Positions 8,491 to 16,961 of a stretch of DNA of 64,000 nt are shown here, one piece after another. The stretch is from Pleionea litopenaei. Lineage in GTDB: Bacteria > Pseudomonadota > Gammaproteobacteria > Enterobacterales > Kangiellaceae. The translations under genes and the position numbers were made by a program. The DNA lies in the NCBI RefSeq assembly GCF_031198435.1, contig NZ_CP133548.1:1552501-1616500 (forward strand), written 5' to 3'. Position 1 is the stretch's first letter. Every line of letters begins with the position of its first letter. Below the pieces are notes generated by a model. That model saw nothing but the letters and a program-made list of their open reading frames with translations. It ran no database searches and was not told where the DNA came from.

Positions 8491-9993
8491 TTACTGAATG
8501 GTTTTACTCGCGACATTCGATAAGTCACTTTCTAACCCTTCATCATTCACCGCCACCACACTGAAGTAGTAAGTAACGCCTTGGCTTAAGCCGTCGATGG
8601 TCACTTGCGTGTTGCTTGCATCCACCCACACCGATTGCGCTTTTACATTGTTCATGCTGTCTCCGAAATACACGCGGTAGCCGCTTAAGTTGGTTAACGC
8701 ACTGTTGTCGGTATTCTCCGTCGGTGCGACCCAATGTACCGTGGCTTGCCCACCGTTATTTTGTACCGCCACCATGGTGATGCTGAAACTCTCACTGCGG
8801 CTGGCACCATCACTGTCGGTCACGGTGACTGTAATGGTGTGCTCACCATCGCTTAACGTAGTTTGGTAGTAACCGCCCACCGTCAATAACCCATCTCGAT
8901 TCGACACCCACTCAATGCTCGCGCTTAAGTCACCGTCTTCCGCATCGTTCGCTGATGCTTGTAAGGTCACCACACTGCCGCTGTCGTGGCTGCTGCCCGC
9001 TAAGGGTGACGCAACACTTAAGCTCGGTAGCTGGTTTACTGGTGCTCCCGCCGCAACCGTGATTTCAAAGATCGATTGGCTGCGGTTGCCATCTGAGTCG
9101 GTTACGTGCGCCGTAATGCGATGCGTGCCCACTTTCAATACTTTGCTGATTTCACCACCAATGCCCAACCAACCGTTTAAGTTCGAATGCCAGTTGATCC
9201 AGTGGTTTAGGTTACCTTGTTGTGCATCGTCAGCGGTCGCTTGGAAAATCACCGCTTGCGCACTGTCGTAGCTGTTGCCAGCAATCGGTGACAACACCGT
9301 CAGCTGTGGCGCGGCCAACTCAAGTGCTAATACGGTCACCTGTGTGGTTTGCTCGACACTTGCACCATGGCTGTCTTGAACCGTGGCGGTGATGATGTGC
9401 TCGCCCACGCTTAGTGCACCGCTAAAGCCGTTGCCTTGACCAATAAAACCATCAAGATTTGACGACCAGTTAACCGAATCACTAAGGTCGCCGTCTTCAA
9501 CGTCACCCGCGGTGGCTGCAAATACAAGGCTGTCCCCTTCGTAGTAAGTCGCCGCGTAAGTTGGTTCAAGCAATGACAAGGTCGGTGCTTGGTTCACGTA
9601 CGCGGTGACGTTAAGCGTTAAAATCTGTTGCGCTCGGTTGCCATCTGAATCGGTCACATGCACCGTTAAACGGTGAGTGCCTTCTGACAAAGTGCGAGAG
9701 ATCTCGCCACCAATGCCTAACCAGCCGTTCACGTTTGAATGCCAGTTGATCCAATGGTTTAAGTTGCCTTCTTGAGGATCAGTGGCGCTGGCTGAAAAAG
9801 TGATTGGCTCACCAGCCACCAAGGTGCTGCCGTCGGTTGGGGCATGAACCACCAACTCGGGCGCAGGATTCGCTTGGGGTTTGCCGCCACCTTTTTTCGC
9901 TTCCACTCCCATGTGGCTGAATGCGATGAAGAAAACAACAATCAGCATCCATTGACTGCGGAAAGAGAAAGAAGAAGAAAAAAGTTGGCTCAT
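8491..9993 (-). CDS. secreted Ig-like repeat protein with C-terminal FN3 domain
   Basis: This 500-residue protein has a signal peptide (about residues 1-32, with a hydrophobic MLIVVFFIAFSHMG core). Four tandem bacterial Ig/cadherin-like modules of about 90 residues follow, at roughly 44-130, 135-222, 227-312 and 318-408. Each has the pattern hydrophobic-P-x-x-G, an acidic DxxxGDL/GNL turn, a central Trp, and G-x-H-x-I/L-T-x-x-V-x-D-S-x-G. Modules 1 and 3 are near copies (both hold NLNHWINWHSN and GWLGIGGEIS). Residues 410-500 are a fibronectin type III domain (SGYRVYFGDS, VTYYFSVVAVNDEGLES). Such proteins are usually surface or extracellular adhesion or substrate-binding modules; no catalytic domain is present. 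The DNA is visibly richer in G+C than its neighbours, perhaps from transfer or repeat conversion. The gene seems monocistronic. Confidence 0.85.
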   Translation of the reverse strand: MSQLFSSSFSFRSQWMLIVVFFIAFSHMGVEAKKGGGKPQANPAPELVVHAPTDGSTLVAGEPITFSASATDPQEGNLNHWINWHSNVNGWLGIGGEISRTLSEGTHRLTVHVTDSDGNRAQQILTLNVTAYVNQAPTLSLLEPTYAATYYEGDSLVFAATAGDVEDGDLSDSVNWSSNLDGFIGQGNGFSGALSVGEHIITATVQDSHGASVEQTTQVTVLALELAAPQLTVLSPIAGNSYDSAQAVIFQATADDAQQGNLNHWINWHSNLNGWLGIGGEISKVLKVGTHRITAHVTDSDGNRSQSIFEITVAAGAPVNQLPSLSVASPLAGSSHDSGSVVTLQASANDAEDGDLSASIEWVSNRDGLLTVGGYYQTTLSDGEHTITVTVTDSDGASRSESFSITMVAVQNNGGQATVHWVAPTENTDNSALTNLSGYRVYFGDSMNNVKAQSVWVDASNTQVTIDGLSQGVTYYFSVVAVNDEGLESDLSNVASKTIQ

Positions 9994-10332
9994 GAATCGT
10001 ATCCTGTCAGTTAGTTTGTTAAGTGCAGGGTATTTATCGACGATTCAGGGATTTCTTGATGAAAAAACAACCAACTTGCGGCGGTCATCACAATCTTTAA
10101 ATAAAAATTAAAGTTTTCTGACATCCGCCGACATGAGATGCCAACTCAGGCGCATAAGTTACTGTTATTTATGACTGTTTTCATATAACTTCAGCAACTC
10201 AACAAACCTTAGACGGTGATAAAAAAAACACTAAAGTGTGCTAAAGCTGGTCAAAATACCCAACAAAACTTACAAAAACGATGCTAAAATCTTAACTTGA
10301 GTTAAGTTGCTGTATCGATAAGGACGACACCA
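9994..10332. other. divergent intergenic region with inverted repeats
   Basis: This 339-base AT-rich stretch separates two divergently read genes and should hold both promoters. I see a nested inverted repeat (CGGCGG at 10079-10084 with CCGCCG at 10125-10130, enclosing CTTTAA at 10095-10100 with TTAAAG at 10108-10113). There is also a 16-bp palindrome at 10291-10306 (CTTAACT-TG-AGTTAAG), just after a possible TAAAAT -10 at 10285-10290 facing right. No reading frame worth naming was seen. Confidence 0.5.
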
Positions 10333-10716
10333 ATGCGCGCTATCGTGTTAATTGGACTGATATTAATCTCTGGCTTGCTTCCAGCAGCAGAGATGTACAA
10401 ATGGAAAGATGAAAATGGAAAGTGGCATTACAGTGATAAGCCACCAAAAAGCGATTCTAAACAGGTCAAAAAACAAACCCTAGATGAAGTTGACACCGTC
10501 GGCTGGACTGAATCACCAGAAGTCAAAAAAACAAAACAAAAACGTAAGTCAGGTAATTATTCTTCTAGTCGCAAGAAAAATAAGTGCAATCGCTCTAAGA
10601 ACCAAAGCGACTATCATGATAAAAGACTGAAGCGCGGCTCGAGTACCAATGGTTCCAATTACCATAAGAAAAAGTTACGTCAAGAACGATGGAAGCAATT
10701 AACCAATAACTGCTAA
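10333..10716 (+). CDS. exported DUF4124 domain protein
   Basis: This 127-residue protein has a signal peptide (residues 1-19, cleavage near PAA/E). A short DUF4124 module follows at once: the MYKWKDENGKWHYSDKPP segment is the hallmark. DUF4124 is a small beta-strand module common at the N-terminus of exported gammaproteobacterial proteins of unknown role. The rest is strongly basic and low in complexity (Lys, Arg, Ser, Asn), with two Cys, one of them the last residue. AAGGA lies 11 bases before the ATG. The basic tail could bind nucleic acid or anionic envelope polymers, but that is only a guess from charge. Confidence 0.75.
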   Translation: MRAIVLIGLILISGLLPAAEMYKWKDENGKWHYSDKPPKSDSKQVKKQTLDEVDTVGWTESPEVKKTKQKRKSGNYSSSRKKNKCNRSKNQSDYHDKRLKRGSSTNGSNYHKKKLRQERWKQLTNNC

Positions 10717-10959
10717 GCCACATCGGTGGGCTCCTTGTTGATCAAAAGCGCATCTAACGCGCCTTACTTTTACAATGAGTCCGCATTGCCCCTATGAATG
10801 CAACCCTAATTAGTCACTTTTAGTCATTAGCGCTAAATGACTTGAGTAAGACCACATCTTTGTTGAATAAATCTTTAAAAACATTGAATCGACTTACACT
10901 AAAGCAAAGGAACCGTTAGTCTAGCAACTCAAGCAACACACCGAGCGGTTAATAAATTC

Positions 10960-11250
10960 ATGCTAAAAAATTTCGTCTGTTTCTGCGGGTTACTTTTTTT
11001 ATTCGGTTGCACGGCAACGCAGAGCTTAGAGAGTCCTGCTTCAATTGAATCACACAGCGCAAACGAAAATGAGCAAGCAATGGAATGTCGTAGAATTAAA
11101 GTGACAGGCTCTCGACTGCCTCAAAAACGTTGTGCAACGAAACAGCAATGGAAAGAAATGACCGAACAGTCTCAACGTGAATTAGAACGACTGCAAAGTG
11201 AACAAAAACGACTTATCGATGCTGATCGAGTGAATGACCAAAACGAGTAA
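10960..11250 (+). CDS. small lipoprotein with Cys-x-GSR-x-Cys motif
   Basis: This 96-residue protein has a lipoprotein signal: a hydrophobic stretch and the lipobox LFGC with Cys17 as the likely lipidated residue. The core motif is MECRRIKVTGSRLPQKRC, two Cys flanking a basic GSR segment. The C-terminus is a charged helix (QSQRELERLQSEQKRL). The Cys-GSR-Cys core recurs in another small lipoprotein at 12917-13111 on the other strand, so these look like members of one small family. I recall similar unnamed gammaproteobacterial proteins, but no function. The start is the only ATG that gives a signal peptide, although its ribosome site is weak. Confidence 0.65.
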   Translation: MLKNFVCFCGLLFLFGCTATQSLESPASIESHSANENEQAMECRRIKVTGSRLPQKRCATKQQWKEMTEQSQRELERLQSEQKRLIDADRVNDQNE

Positions 11251-11273
11251 ATCCAAATGCTCAGTCAATCAAC

Positions 11274-12125
11274 TCAGCTAAAGCTGAATTGTATTTTGCT
11301 TAATCTTCCAGACCATACCAGCTTGAGTTCATCACCATCGTACCACCCCACCTCGCCAGCTAAAGGCACGCGCATTCCTTCAATTTGTTGATAATCAAAA
11401 TAGCGTCCTTCCCAAGCTACTTGTTTATATTCTCCCTCAAACAGCCCATAACGGCCAGGGCTAAAGACGCCGACAATATCGCCATGGTCATCGAACCGAA
11501 ACTCGACTGAAACGGAGTTGGCGTCATCGTTGATCGTCGCTAACGCGGTAAAGTCATCAATAGCACGCCAAACAATGCCAGCGCTGGGCAATAACGCCGT
11601 GGGACACCACACCGCCTCAGCTAAATAGCGGTGTAATGCACTTGCATTGATCATAGGATGATTCGAATCTTGAGCGACGGTCAATGCAGCCAATAAAGAC
11701 ACTCGACCGGCCCCCTCTCCCTGCAAATAGCTATCAACAACCTGAACGAAGGTCCCGAAAGGAGTATCTACCCGAGCATTCCATACAAACCCGGGAGCGC
11801 TAGGTACAATCAATTGCTGTGCTTGAAACTCCGACCAACGCGATGATTTTATACTGCCGCGGATCACACCGGCTTGCCAGCATCTCATGGTCTGCACGCT
11901 TGGCTGACCATCGACTAAGACCTTGCGAAAATAGCGTTCAACCGGTTTTGGTAGCGCGGCAAGTTCAGAAAAATCAACTCGTTGATGGCTTGTTTGACTT
12001 GCAATATGCATCAGACCATTTTCAATGGTTTCGAAATGCAGCACTTCACGCTTTCGACCACTGGCAAACCAATAGCCTATCAACGCGAGCAAAAAAACGG
12101 TGAATATCAATAGCACTTTAATCAT
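11274..12125 (-). CDS. DUF6544/DUF6920-like membrane-anchored protein
   Basis: This 283-residue protein begins with a hydrophobic segment (residues 3-23) and is otherwise soluble, so it is probably a signal-anchored protein facing the periplasm. The family signature is seen in LPKPVERYFRKVL, PGFVWNARVDTPFG, YLAEAVWCPTALLPSAGI and FSPGRYGLFEGEYKQVAWEG. From memory these match a DUF6544/DUF6920 family with no known activity. The fold is likely a beta-rich barrel resembling lipid-carrier proteins, which is inference. The gene lies 16 bases downstream of a GNAT acetyltransferase on the same strand, so the two probably form an operon. Confidence 0.7.
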   Translation of the reverse strand: MIKVLLIFTVFLLALIGYWFASGRKREVLHFETIENGLMHIASQTSHQRVDFSELAALPKPVERYFRKVLVDGQPSVQTMRCWQAGVIRGSIKSSRWSEFQAQQLIVPSAPGFVWNARVDTPFGTFVQVVDSYLQGEGAGRVSLLAALTVAQDSNHPMINASALHRYLAEAVWCPTALLPSAGIVWRAIDDFTALATINDDANSVSVEFRFDDHGDIVGVFSPGRYGLFEGEYKQVAWEGRYFDYQQIEGMRVPLAGEVGWYDGDELKLVWSGRLSKIQFSFS

Positions 12126-12141
12126 CGAGCGACTCCGCTAT

Positions 12142-12624
12142 TTAGCCCAGCAATTTATGCATAATAAAGCTATCGACGTAACCTAACCTTGGATGACGAT
12201 AAGCTTTCGGAATCGTGCCGATAATATCAAACCCTAACGTTTTCCAGAGTCTTATCGCTCGTTCATTGGTTGATACCACCGAATTAAATTGCATCGCTTC
12301 AAACCCTAGTTGACGGGCAATCAATTGAGAATGCTCACATAACTTTCGAGCAATCCCTTGACCACCGGCGTCGGGTTTTACCATATAGCCACAGTTACAA
12401 ATATGATTACTTGGCCCCATCGCATTCGCTTTTAAATAGTAGGTACCGAGAACGACATTTTCTTCGAACCATCCATATGACCTAATTGGCGATGCGCACC
12501 ATAATTGGTAGGACTCTTCACAGGTCATTTCAGCGTCAAAAGCATAGGTTTCCTGCTGCAAGATTATGTCTTTAAATGCTGGCCAAAACTGTTCAAAACT
12601 CTCTCTATTCATCGCAGCAATCAT
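12142..12624 (-). CDS. GNAT family N-acetyltransferase
   Basis: This 160-residue protein has the GNAT fold. The acetyl-CoA binding loop is at about residues 90-100 (GGQGIARKLCEHSQ), followed by the Asn-containing strand and helix NERAIRLWKTLGFDIIGTIP and a C-terminal YVDSFIMHKLL. This arrangement is typical of acetyltransferases acting on small amines, antibiotics or protein N-termini; the substrate cannot be read from sequence. The start used has AAGGAGAG about 14 bases upstream. The internal ATG at residue 5 is possible and is also shown by some relatives. It is the first gene of a two-gene minus-strand unit with the DUF6544/6920-like protein. Confidence 0.8.
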   Translation of the reverse strand: MIAAMNRESFEQFWPAFKDIILQQETYAFDAEMTCEESYQLWCASPIRSYGWFEENVVLGTYYLKANAMGPSNHICNCGYMVKPDAGGQGIARKLCEHSQLIARQLGFEAMQFNSVVSTNERAIRLWKTLGFDIIGTIPKAYRHPRLGYVDSFIMHKLLG

Positions 12625-12916
12625 TTGGCTCTCCTTAATGCCTCCATATTATTACCGAGTGTAAGAGAGTTACTAAAAACAGTCGATTAAATTACGAGCT
12701 AGCTAATAACCCATTGGATGATTGGCTTGAGTCAGAAGCTTTAATGGGGATAGAAACTTGGATATGGTCAGACACTCGGGTTGATGTTTGATTCTAGATG
12801 TTTGCGTAGGTTGAGCGACTTTGTTAACTAGCCAAATATCACATCACAAAAAACAGGCGGGCAAGGTTGGTTAGGCGGATAACTTAGTGATCTCGCCTAA
12901 CTTAAACCGTTAAAAA

Positions 12917-13111
12917 TTAACGCGAGCAACCTTTACTGATGCGAGAGCCTAACCGAGCAGGACGACAAGTCTTTTCAGATTTTTCTTCTTCTTTAGCGCC
13001 TTCTTCTACTTTCGCTTGCTCACTCTGCGCGGTGCTAGCTAATTGCTCTTCCGTTTTACAGCCGGTTAACAGTACTGCAAATACAAATATTGCCACTGAC
13101 CAATATTTCAT
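12917..13111 (-). CDS. small lipoprotein, Cys-x-GSR-x-Cys family
   Basis: This 64-residue protein has a lipoprotein signal ending in LLTGC (Cys18), a highly acidic and Lys-rich linker (residues 30-48), and a C-terminal TCRPARLGSRISKGCSR. That tail matches the core of the lipoprotein at 10960-11250 (CRRIKVTGSRLPQKRC): Cys, basic residues, GSR, hydrophobic, Lys, Cys. The stop codon lies inside a small hairpin (CGTTAA-AAA-TTAACG, 12908-12922). The role is unknown; it is probably anchored in the outer membrane. Confidence 0.6.
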   Translation of the reverse strand: MKYWSVAIFVFAVLLTGCKTEEQLASTAQSEQAKVEEGAKEEEKSEKTCRPARLGSRISKGCSR

Positions 13112-13227
13112 CGAATAACTCCATTATAGTAATTTGAGTTACCGACACTATCATGTCTTATAATAATTTTTAACTTACTTGATGTGTTAATATTTCCAAA
13201 AGTTATTATTACTGTATTTTACGTACC

Positions 13228-14031
13228 TTAGTTTTCTAAATGATTTTGTTCAATCATCAGCCTGATTTCTTCGACATAGGCTTCACGACGGGTTGAATAA
13301 TTGATCAATCCTTCGGCTAATTCATAACCGGTCACTGGCTTATCAGATTCAATCAACTCAAGCCGCTTTTCTCGCAACTCTCGATAGGCATCGAAAGTAT
13401 TTAGATTCATCACGTAGCTACGGACAGAGTCGATTGGCTTTTTAAATACGGCAACCTCATAACTTTTTCCTTCTGGCCGATCGTTGGGAATCAAGCCACA
13501 CCCTTTTTTAAAACACCATTGCCCAAAAAGATTATTCCCTTCAAGAGCAAAGCGAGAGCGCCCCCAAGCAGATTCATTGGCCGCCTGAGCGAGCACCAGC
13601 GATTGTGGTATCGGGGCAACTCGGCGAAGCAAAATATCAAACAATTGGTCTTTTGGTGCTTGCTGATAGTCGTCGATTCGATACATCTTGGCGAAGGTGT
13701 AGACTTTCTGCCACTGACGTTTGGATAAGCTTTCTTTTTGTTGATAAATATCAAATAGCTTGCTGACTTCTGCTCGATGCTCAGCGATTTCAGAGTTCAC
13801 CCTTTCAATTAAAGGTTTCAAGAAGGCAAAGAAAGCCTCCTTTCGATCGCGAACAACCGTATACTCACTAAAATCAGGTAAGTGCTCGCTAACGACAACA
13901 GGTTCATTTGCAACATCACCCAATACATTTTCTTTTCGAATAAGAAACACGTAGAGAATGATTGCAGTGAGAATGACACACAGCATGAGGAGCTTAAATG
14001 TTTGGTCATCTTCTTGTTTAAACTGTCGCAT
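13228..14031 (-). CDS. Bax-like glucosaminidase, membrane anchored
   Basis: This 267-residue protein has one transmembrane anchor (residues 13-31) and a periplasmic glucosaminidase domain of the Bax/FlgJ type (about residues 125-260). The region SLVLAQAANESAWGRSRFA carries the expected catalytic Glu. EGNNLFGQWCFKKGCGLIP, YEVAVFKKPIDSVRSYVMNLN and YRELREKRLEL are typical of Bax proteins. The predicted action is cleavage of N-acetylglucosaminyl bonds in peptidoglycan. It is read alone, divergent from the EamA transporter. The anchor and length agree with E. coli Bax (about 274 residues). The biological role of Bax proteins is poorly known. Confidence 0.8.
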   Translation of the reverse strand: MRQFKQEDDQTFKLLMLCVILTAIILYVFLIRKENVLGDVANEPVVVSEHLPDFSEYTVVRDRKEAFFAFLKPLIERVNSEIAEHRAEVSKLFDIYQQKESLSKRQWQKVYTFAKMYRIDDYQQAPKDQLFDILLRRVAPIPQSLVLAQAANESAWGRSRFALEGNNLFGQWCFKKGCGLIPNDRPEGKSYEVAVFKKPIDSVRSYVMNLNTFDAYRELREKRLELIESDKPVTGYELAEGLINYSTRREAYVEEIRLMIEQNHLEN

Positions 14032-14232
14032 AGATACACGTTCCTTATGAGAGACTTACTTCCCATCTTTCATTTTACGCTATTGTCTTGGTTAATCTTC
14101 AAAATAGCAATTGTTCACAATAATCATCACAACTATTGTTCAGGTTCTATAAACATAATGAATAATCTATCTCTGGTCAAAATCTACAAATTTGGTGATA
14201 ATCAGCGACCGTAATATTTCACACTAAAGCTC

Positions 14233-15198
14233 ATGCATACTACTTCCGGTCGTTGGCAGCTAGGCCTCTTTTTGTCACTTCTCACTGCGGTACTTTGGGG
14301 TCTACTACCTATCGCATTGAAGGGTCTTTTGGTCTACTTAGATGCGCTTACCATTACTTGGCTAAGATTTGTCATTGCGGCAGTCGTTTTGGGTGCTTTT
14401 CTTACTTACAAGAACCGCCTGCCCTCACTCAACAAACTCCACTCTCGAGGAACAAGCCTATTGACCATTGTCGTGATCGTCGGCTTGCTGGGCAACTATA
14501 TATTATACATGCTGGGCTTAGACAAAATTACTCCGGGCGGCGCACAAGTTATGATCCAGTCTGCTCCCATGCTTTTGTTGATTGGCAGCTTAATCCTTTT
14601 TAAAGAAAGTTTTCATTTTAAACAATGGTTCGGTCTGATTATTTTTTGTTGTGGTTTACTGCTCTTTTTTAACCAGCGTTTTGCCGAGCTTATCAATCCA
14701 GAAAATCAATACACGATAGGTATCCTGCTGATCTTTATTGCTGGCGTGTTATGGGCAGGTTATGCACTTGCCCAAAAGCAACTGCTCAAAAGCTTCAAGT
14801 CGGATGAAATTATGATTATGGTTTACCTTGCAGGTAGCCTAGTCTTTCTACCCTTAGCAAGTGCCAGTCCTGTACTGCAATTGGATCTTTTGGGTTGGCT
14901 GCTACTACTGTTTTGTGGTGCCAATACTTTGGTCGCTTATGGCGCGTTTGCAGAAGCGCTAGACCACTGGGAAGCATCTAGGGTTAGCGCAACCTTAGCA
15001 CTCACTCCGCTCTTAACGTTAGGCTTTATGCAGCTTACCGAACTGTTTTTTCCAAACTACTTAGAACCTGAACCACTCAATGCTTTAAGCTTTATTGGTG
15101 CTGGCTTGGTCGTTGTGGGCTCAGCGTTTACCGCTTTAAGTAAACAGAAAGCCAGAAAAGTTGAAGGTGCGGATGGTGTATTGAGAGTTGATCCCTAA
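14233..15198 (+). CDS. EamA-family (DMT) transporter
   Basis: This 321-residue integral membrane protein has about ten hydrophobic helices arranged as two EamA repeats. The first opens with LGLFLSLLTAVLWGLLPIALKG and ends near FFNQRFAEL. The second opens with GILLIFIAGVLWAGYALAQKQ. Motifs such as LTITWLRFVIAA and LGNYILYMLGLDKITPGGAQVM are typical of drug/metabolite exporters of this superfamily. The substrate is unknown. The ATG at 14233 has a weak ribosome site, but the first helix begins straight after it. It converges with the HDOD-PP2C gene, whose stop is 8 bases away. Confidence 0.85.
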   Translation: MHTTSGRWQLGLFLSLLTAVLWGLLPIALKGLLVYLDALTITWLRFVIAAVVLGAFLTYKNRLPSLNKLHSRGTSLLTIVVIVGLLGNYILYMLGLDKITPGGAQVMIQSAPMLLLIGSLILFKESFHFKQWFGLIIFCCGLLLFFNQRFAELINPENQYTIGILLIFIAGVLWAGYALAQKQLLKSFKSDEIMIMVYLAGSLVFLPLASASPVLQLDLLGWLLLLFCGANTLVAYGAFAEALDHWEASRVSATLALTPLLTLGFMQLTELFFPNYLEPEPLNALSFIGAGLVVVGSAFTALSKQKARKVEGADGVLRVDP

Positions 15199-15206
15199 AA
15201 CGTAGT

Positions 15207-16862
15207 CTAGTCACAACTCGCTAACATCATCAGCGTTAAATCGTCTTGCCACTCTTCGATATCATTTTCAAAGCGACTCTGTAAAAAATCGAGTTGCTCA
15301 TGCAAAGGCAAGTGACGCGACTGAACGATCCATTGGATAAACTCTTTAGTACCCAGTTCGGTACCATCCTTTTTTCTAGACTCGGTAATGCCGTCGGTGT
15401 ACAAATAAAGGCGTCGCTGTTTGAAATCATTCCGATACACATCAAAATGATACCCATCGACAACACCGAGTGGCGGGCCGTGCGCTTCAATCTGCTCGAT
15501 TGAGTTTTCGCCGACTTTCAGTGCTGGAATATGACCAGCATTGACCAATTCTAAAGTTTGCGTCTTGGTATCTAATCTTCCAGCAATAAAGGTGACGAAC
15601 ATACCTCGAATCGAGGTCTCATAAATTTCGTCATTCATCAGATCAACCACTCGCTGAATATTGGGTTCTACTTTCGATAAACAGCGATAAAGAGAAATGG
15701 TTTTAGCCATGACTAGTGCAGCATGTGTTCCTTTCCCTGACACATCACCCAAGCAAAAAGTAATCGAGCCATTGTGATGATCGTAATAGTCAAAGAAGTC
15801 ACCACTGAGTTTTTTGGCTGGAATATTGATTGCAGCGACTCGTTGCCGATAAGAAGTATCCGATTGCATACTTTTTTGAATTTCTCTGGCGACTTCGAGT
15901 TCTTGATCGAGTTTTAAAGCGAGTCGATCCCGTTCTTTTAATGCTTCTTGTAGCTTCCAAGTCAACTCTTGATAAGACAAGTTGTCTTGTGCCAGTTTGA
16001 TATTGGCTTGCTGATAGAGTTGATTAAAATCGAGCGAGGACATTTTACCTAAGTCGAGTGTCTCTGAAATGCTAACAACTTGCTCTGACAACTTATTGAA
16101 AAAGTCATCCATGGAATCTTCATCAATGGTATTTTGCATACTATAGATATTTTTTAACGCTAATGCTTTATCACAGCTGTGTAACAACGCGACCGTCCAG
16201 TCAGCTAAAGCTAAGTAAGTCGACAGTTGAGCGTCGGGTTTAGCATCATGATGATACGCAATCGCTTGTGAAAAATTTGCCGGCAAATGCCATCGTTCTA
16301 ACAACAAGGTGCCGATAGCGACATGATCGGTTGCAAAAATGTCTCTTTCTAACTTGAGTCGGTTATCAGGCGTATTAGCGATAAGAGGCAACCAACGCTC
16401 TTGTTTATCGGGCGCCATTAAAAACAATGCGAGCAGGCCAATATCGGCTAACAAGCCACAGGTAAAAGCGGTTGAAGCATCATCTCTTGAAACGTCTTTG
16501 CTTGAAAGTGTTTGCATCCAAAGCTTCGCTGCTACCGCGCGAAATAATGCGTCTCGCCAAAAGGGATAAGTATCGATTGATAACTGAGACTCGTCTTGCA
16601 GAGAGTCTTTAATTGCAAAACATAAAACTATGTTTTGCACCGTGGTCAGCCCTAGTGCCACCACGGCGTGATGTATGGTCGCAATCGGCTGACTAAAGTT
16701 GTAATAGGCAGAGTTAACCATTGCTAACAGGCGACTGGATATTATCGCATTAGCCTCGATGGCAGCGGCAAATCTGTCAACGTCAATATCGCTGCTGGTA
16801 CACAACTTAATTAACGCCATGTGATTTTCACTGGGTAGCGGAATATCTTCTAGATTCAGCAA
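15207..16862 (-). CDS. HDOD domain-PP2C (SpoIIE-type) phosphatase fusion
   Basis: This 551-residue cytoplasmic signalling protein has two domains. Residues 1-205 are an HDOD domain (LLAMVNSAYYNFSQPIATIH, AVVALGLTTVQNIVL). Residues 285-325 are a coiled coil (LTWKLQEALKERDRLALKLD). Residues 325-551 are a SpoIIE/RsbU PP2C Ser/Thr phosphatase with the metal Asp residues in LSGDFFDYY, CLGDVSGKGTHAALVMAK and LYLYTDGITESR. Usually such phosphatases carry a receiver domain and control an anti-sigma or anti-anti-sigma switch; here HDOD replaces it and no partner STAS or kinase gene is adjacent. The start is a TTG, supported by AAGG 9 bases upstream and by its fit to the HDOD start; the ATG at residue 15 would cut the domain. 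Confidence 0.85.
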   Translation of the reverse strand: MLNLEDIPLPSENHMALIKLCTSSDIDVDRFAAAIEANAIISSRLLAMVNSAYYNFSQPIATIHHAVVALGLTTVQNIVLCFAIKDSLQDESQLSIDTYPFWRDALFRAVAAKLWMQTLSSKDVSRDDASTAFTCGLLADIGLLALFLMAPDKQERWLPLIANTPDNRLKLERDIFATDHVAIGTLLLERWHLPANFSQAIAYHHDAKPDAQLSTYLALADWTVALLHSCDKALALKNIYSMQNTIDEDSMDDFFNKLSEQVVSISETLDLGKMSSLDFNQLYQQANIKLAQDNLSYQELTWKLQEALKERDRLALKLDQELEVAREIQKSMQSDTSYRQRVAAINIPAKKLSGDFFDYYDHHNGSITFCLGDVSGKGTHAALVMAKTISLYRCLSKVEPNIQRVVDLMNDEIYETSIRGMFVTFIAGRLDTKTQTLELVNAGHIPALKVGENSIEQIEAHGPPLGVVDGYHFDVYRNDFKQRRLYLYTDGITESRKKDGTELGTKEFIQWIVQSRHLPLHEQLDFLQSRFENDIEEWQDDLTLMMLASCD

Positions 16863-16909
16863 GTTCGTTAGCCTTAACGGTGCCTTTCGTTGTAACTATA
16901 GCTTAAATG

Positions 16910-16938
16910 AAAAAAGGCGCTGTAAAAGCGCCTTTTTT
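16910..16938 (-). terminator. intrinsic terminator after lpd
   Basis: An 11-bp perfect inverted repeat (AAAAAAGGCGC / GCGCCTTTTTT) with a 7-base loop has A- and T-tracts on both sides. It lies 24 bases beyond the lpd stop on the minus strand and can end the pyruvate dehydrogenase operon transcript. Confidence 0.9.
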
Positions 16939-16961
16939 CACATTTATACCGAGACCTGAAA

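Noticed and set aside
8543-9941. Overlapping frames inside the Ig-repeat gene
   Set aside because: They are out-of-frame shadows of repetitive, GC-richer coding sequence and have no ribosome sites or recognisable domains.
12625-12916. Gene remnant in the gap after the acetyltransferase
   Set aside because: Both strands are interrupted by stops; only a TTAGGCG/CGCCTAA stem at 12871-12900 is seen, with no protein similarity I can recognise.
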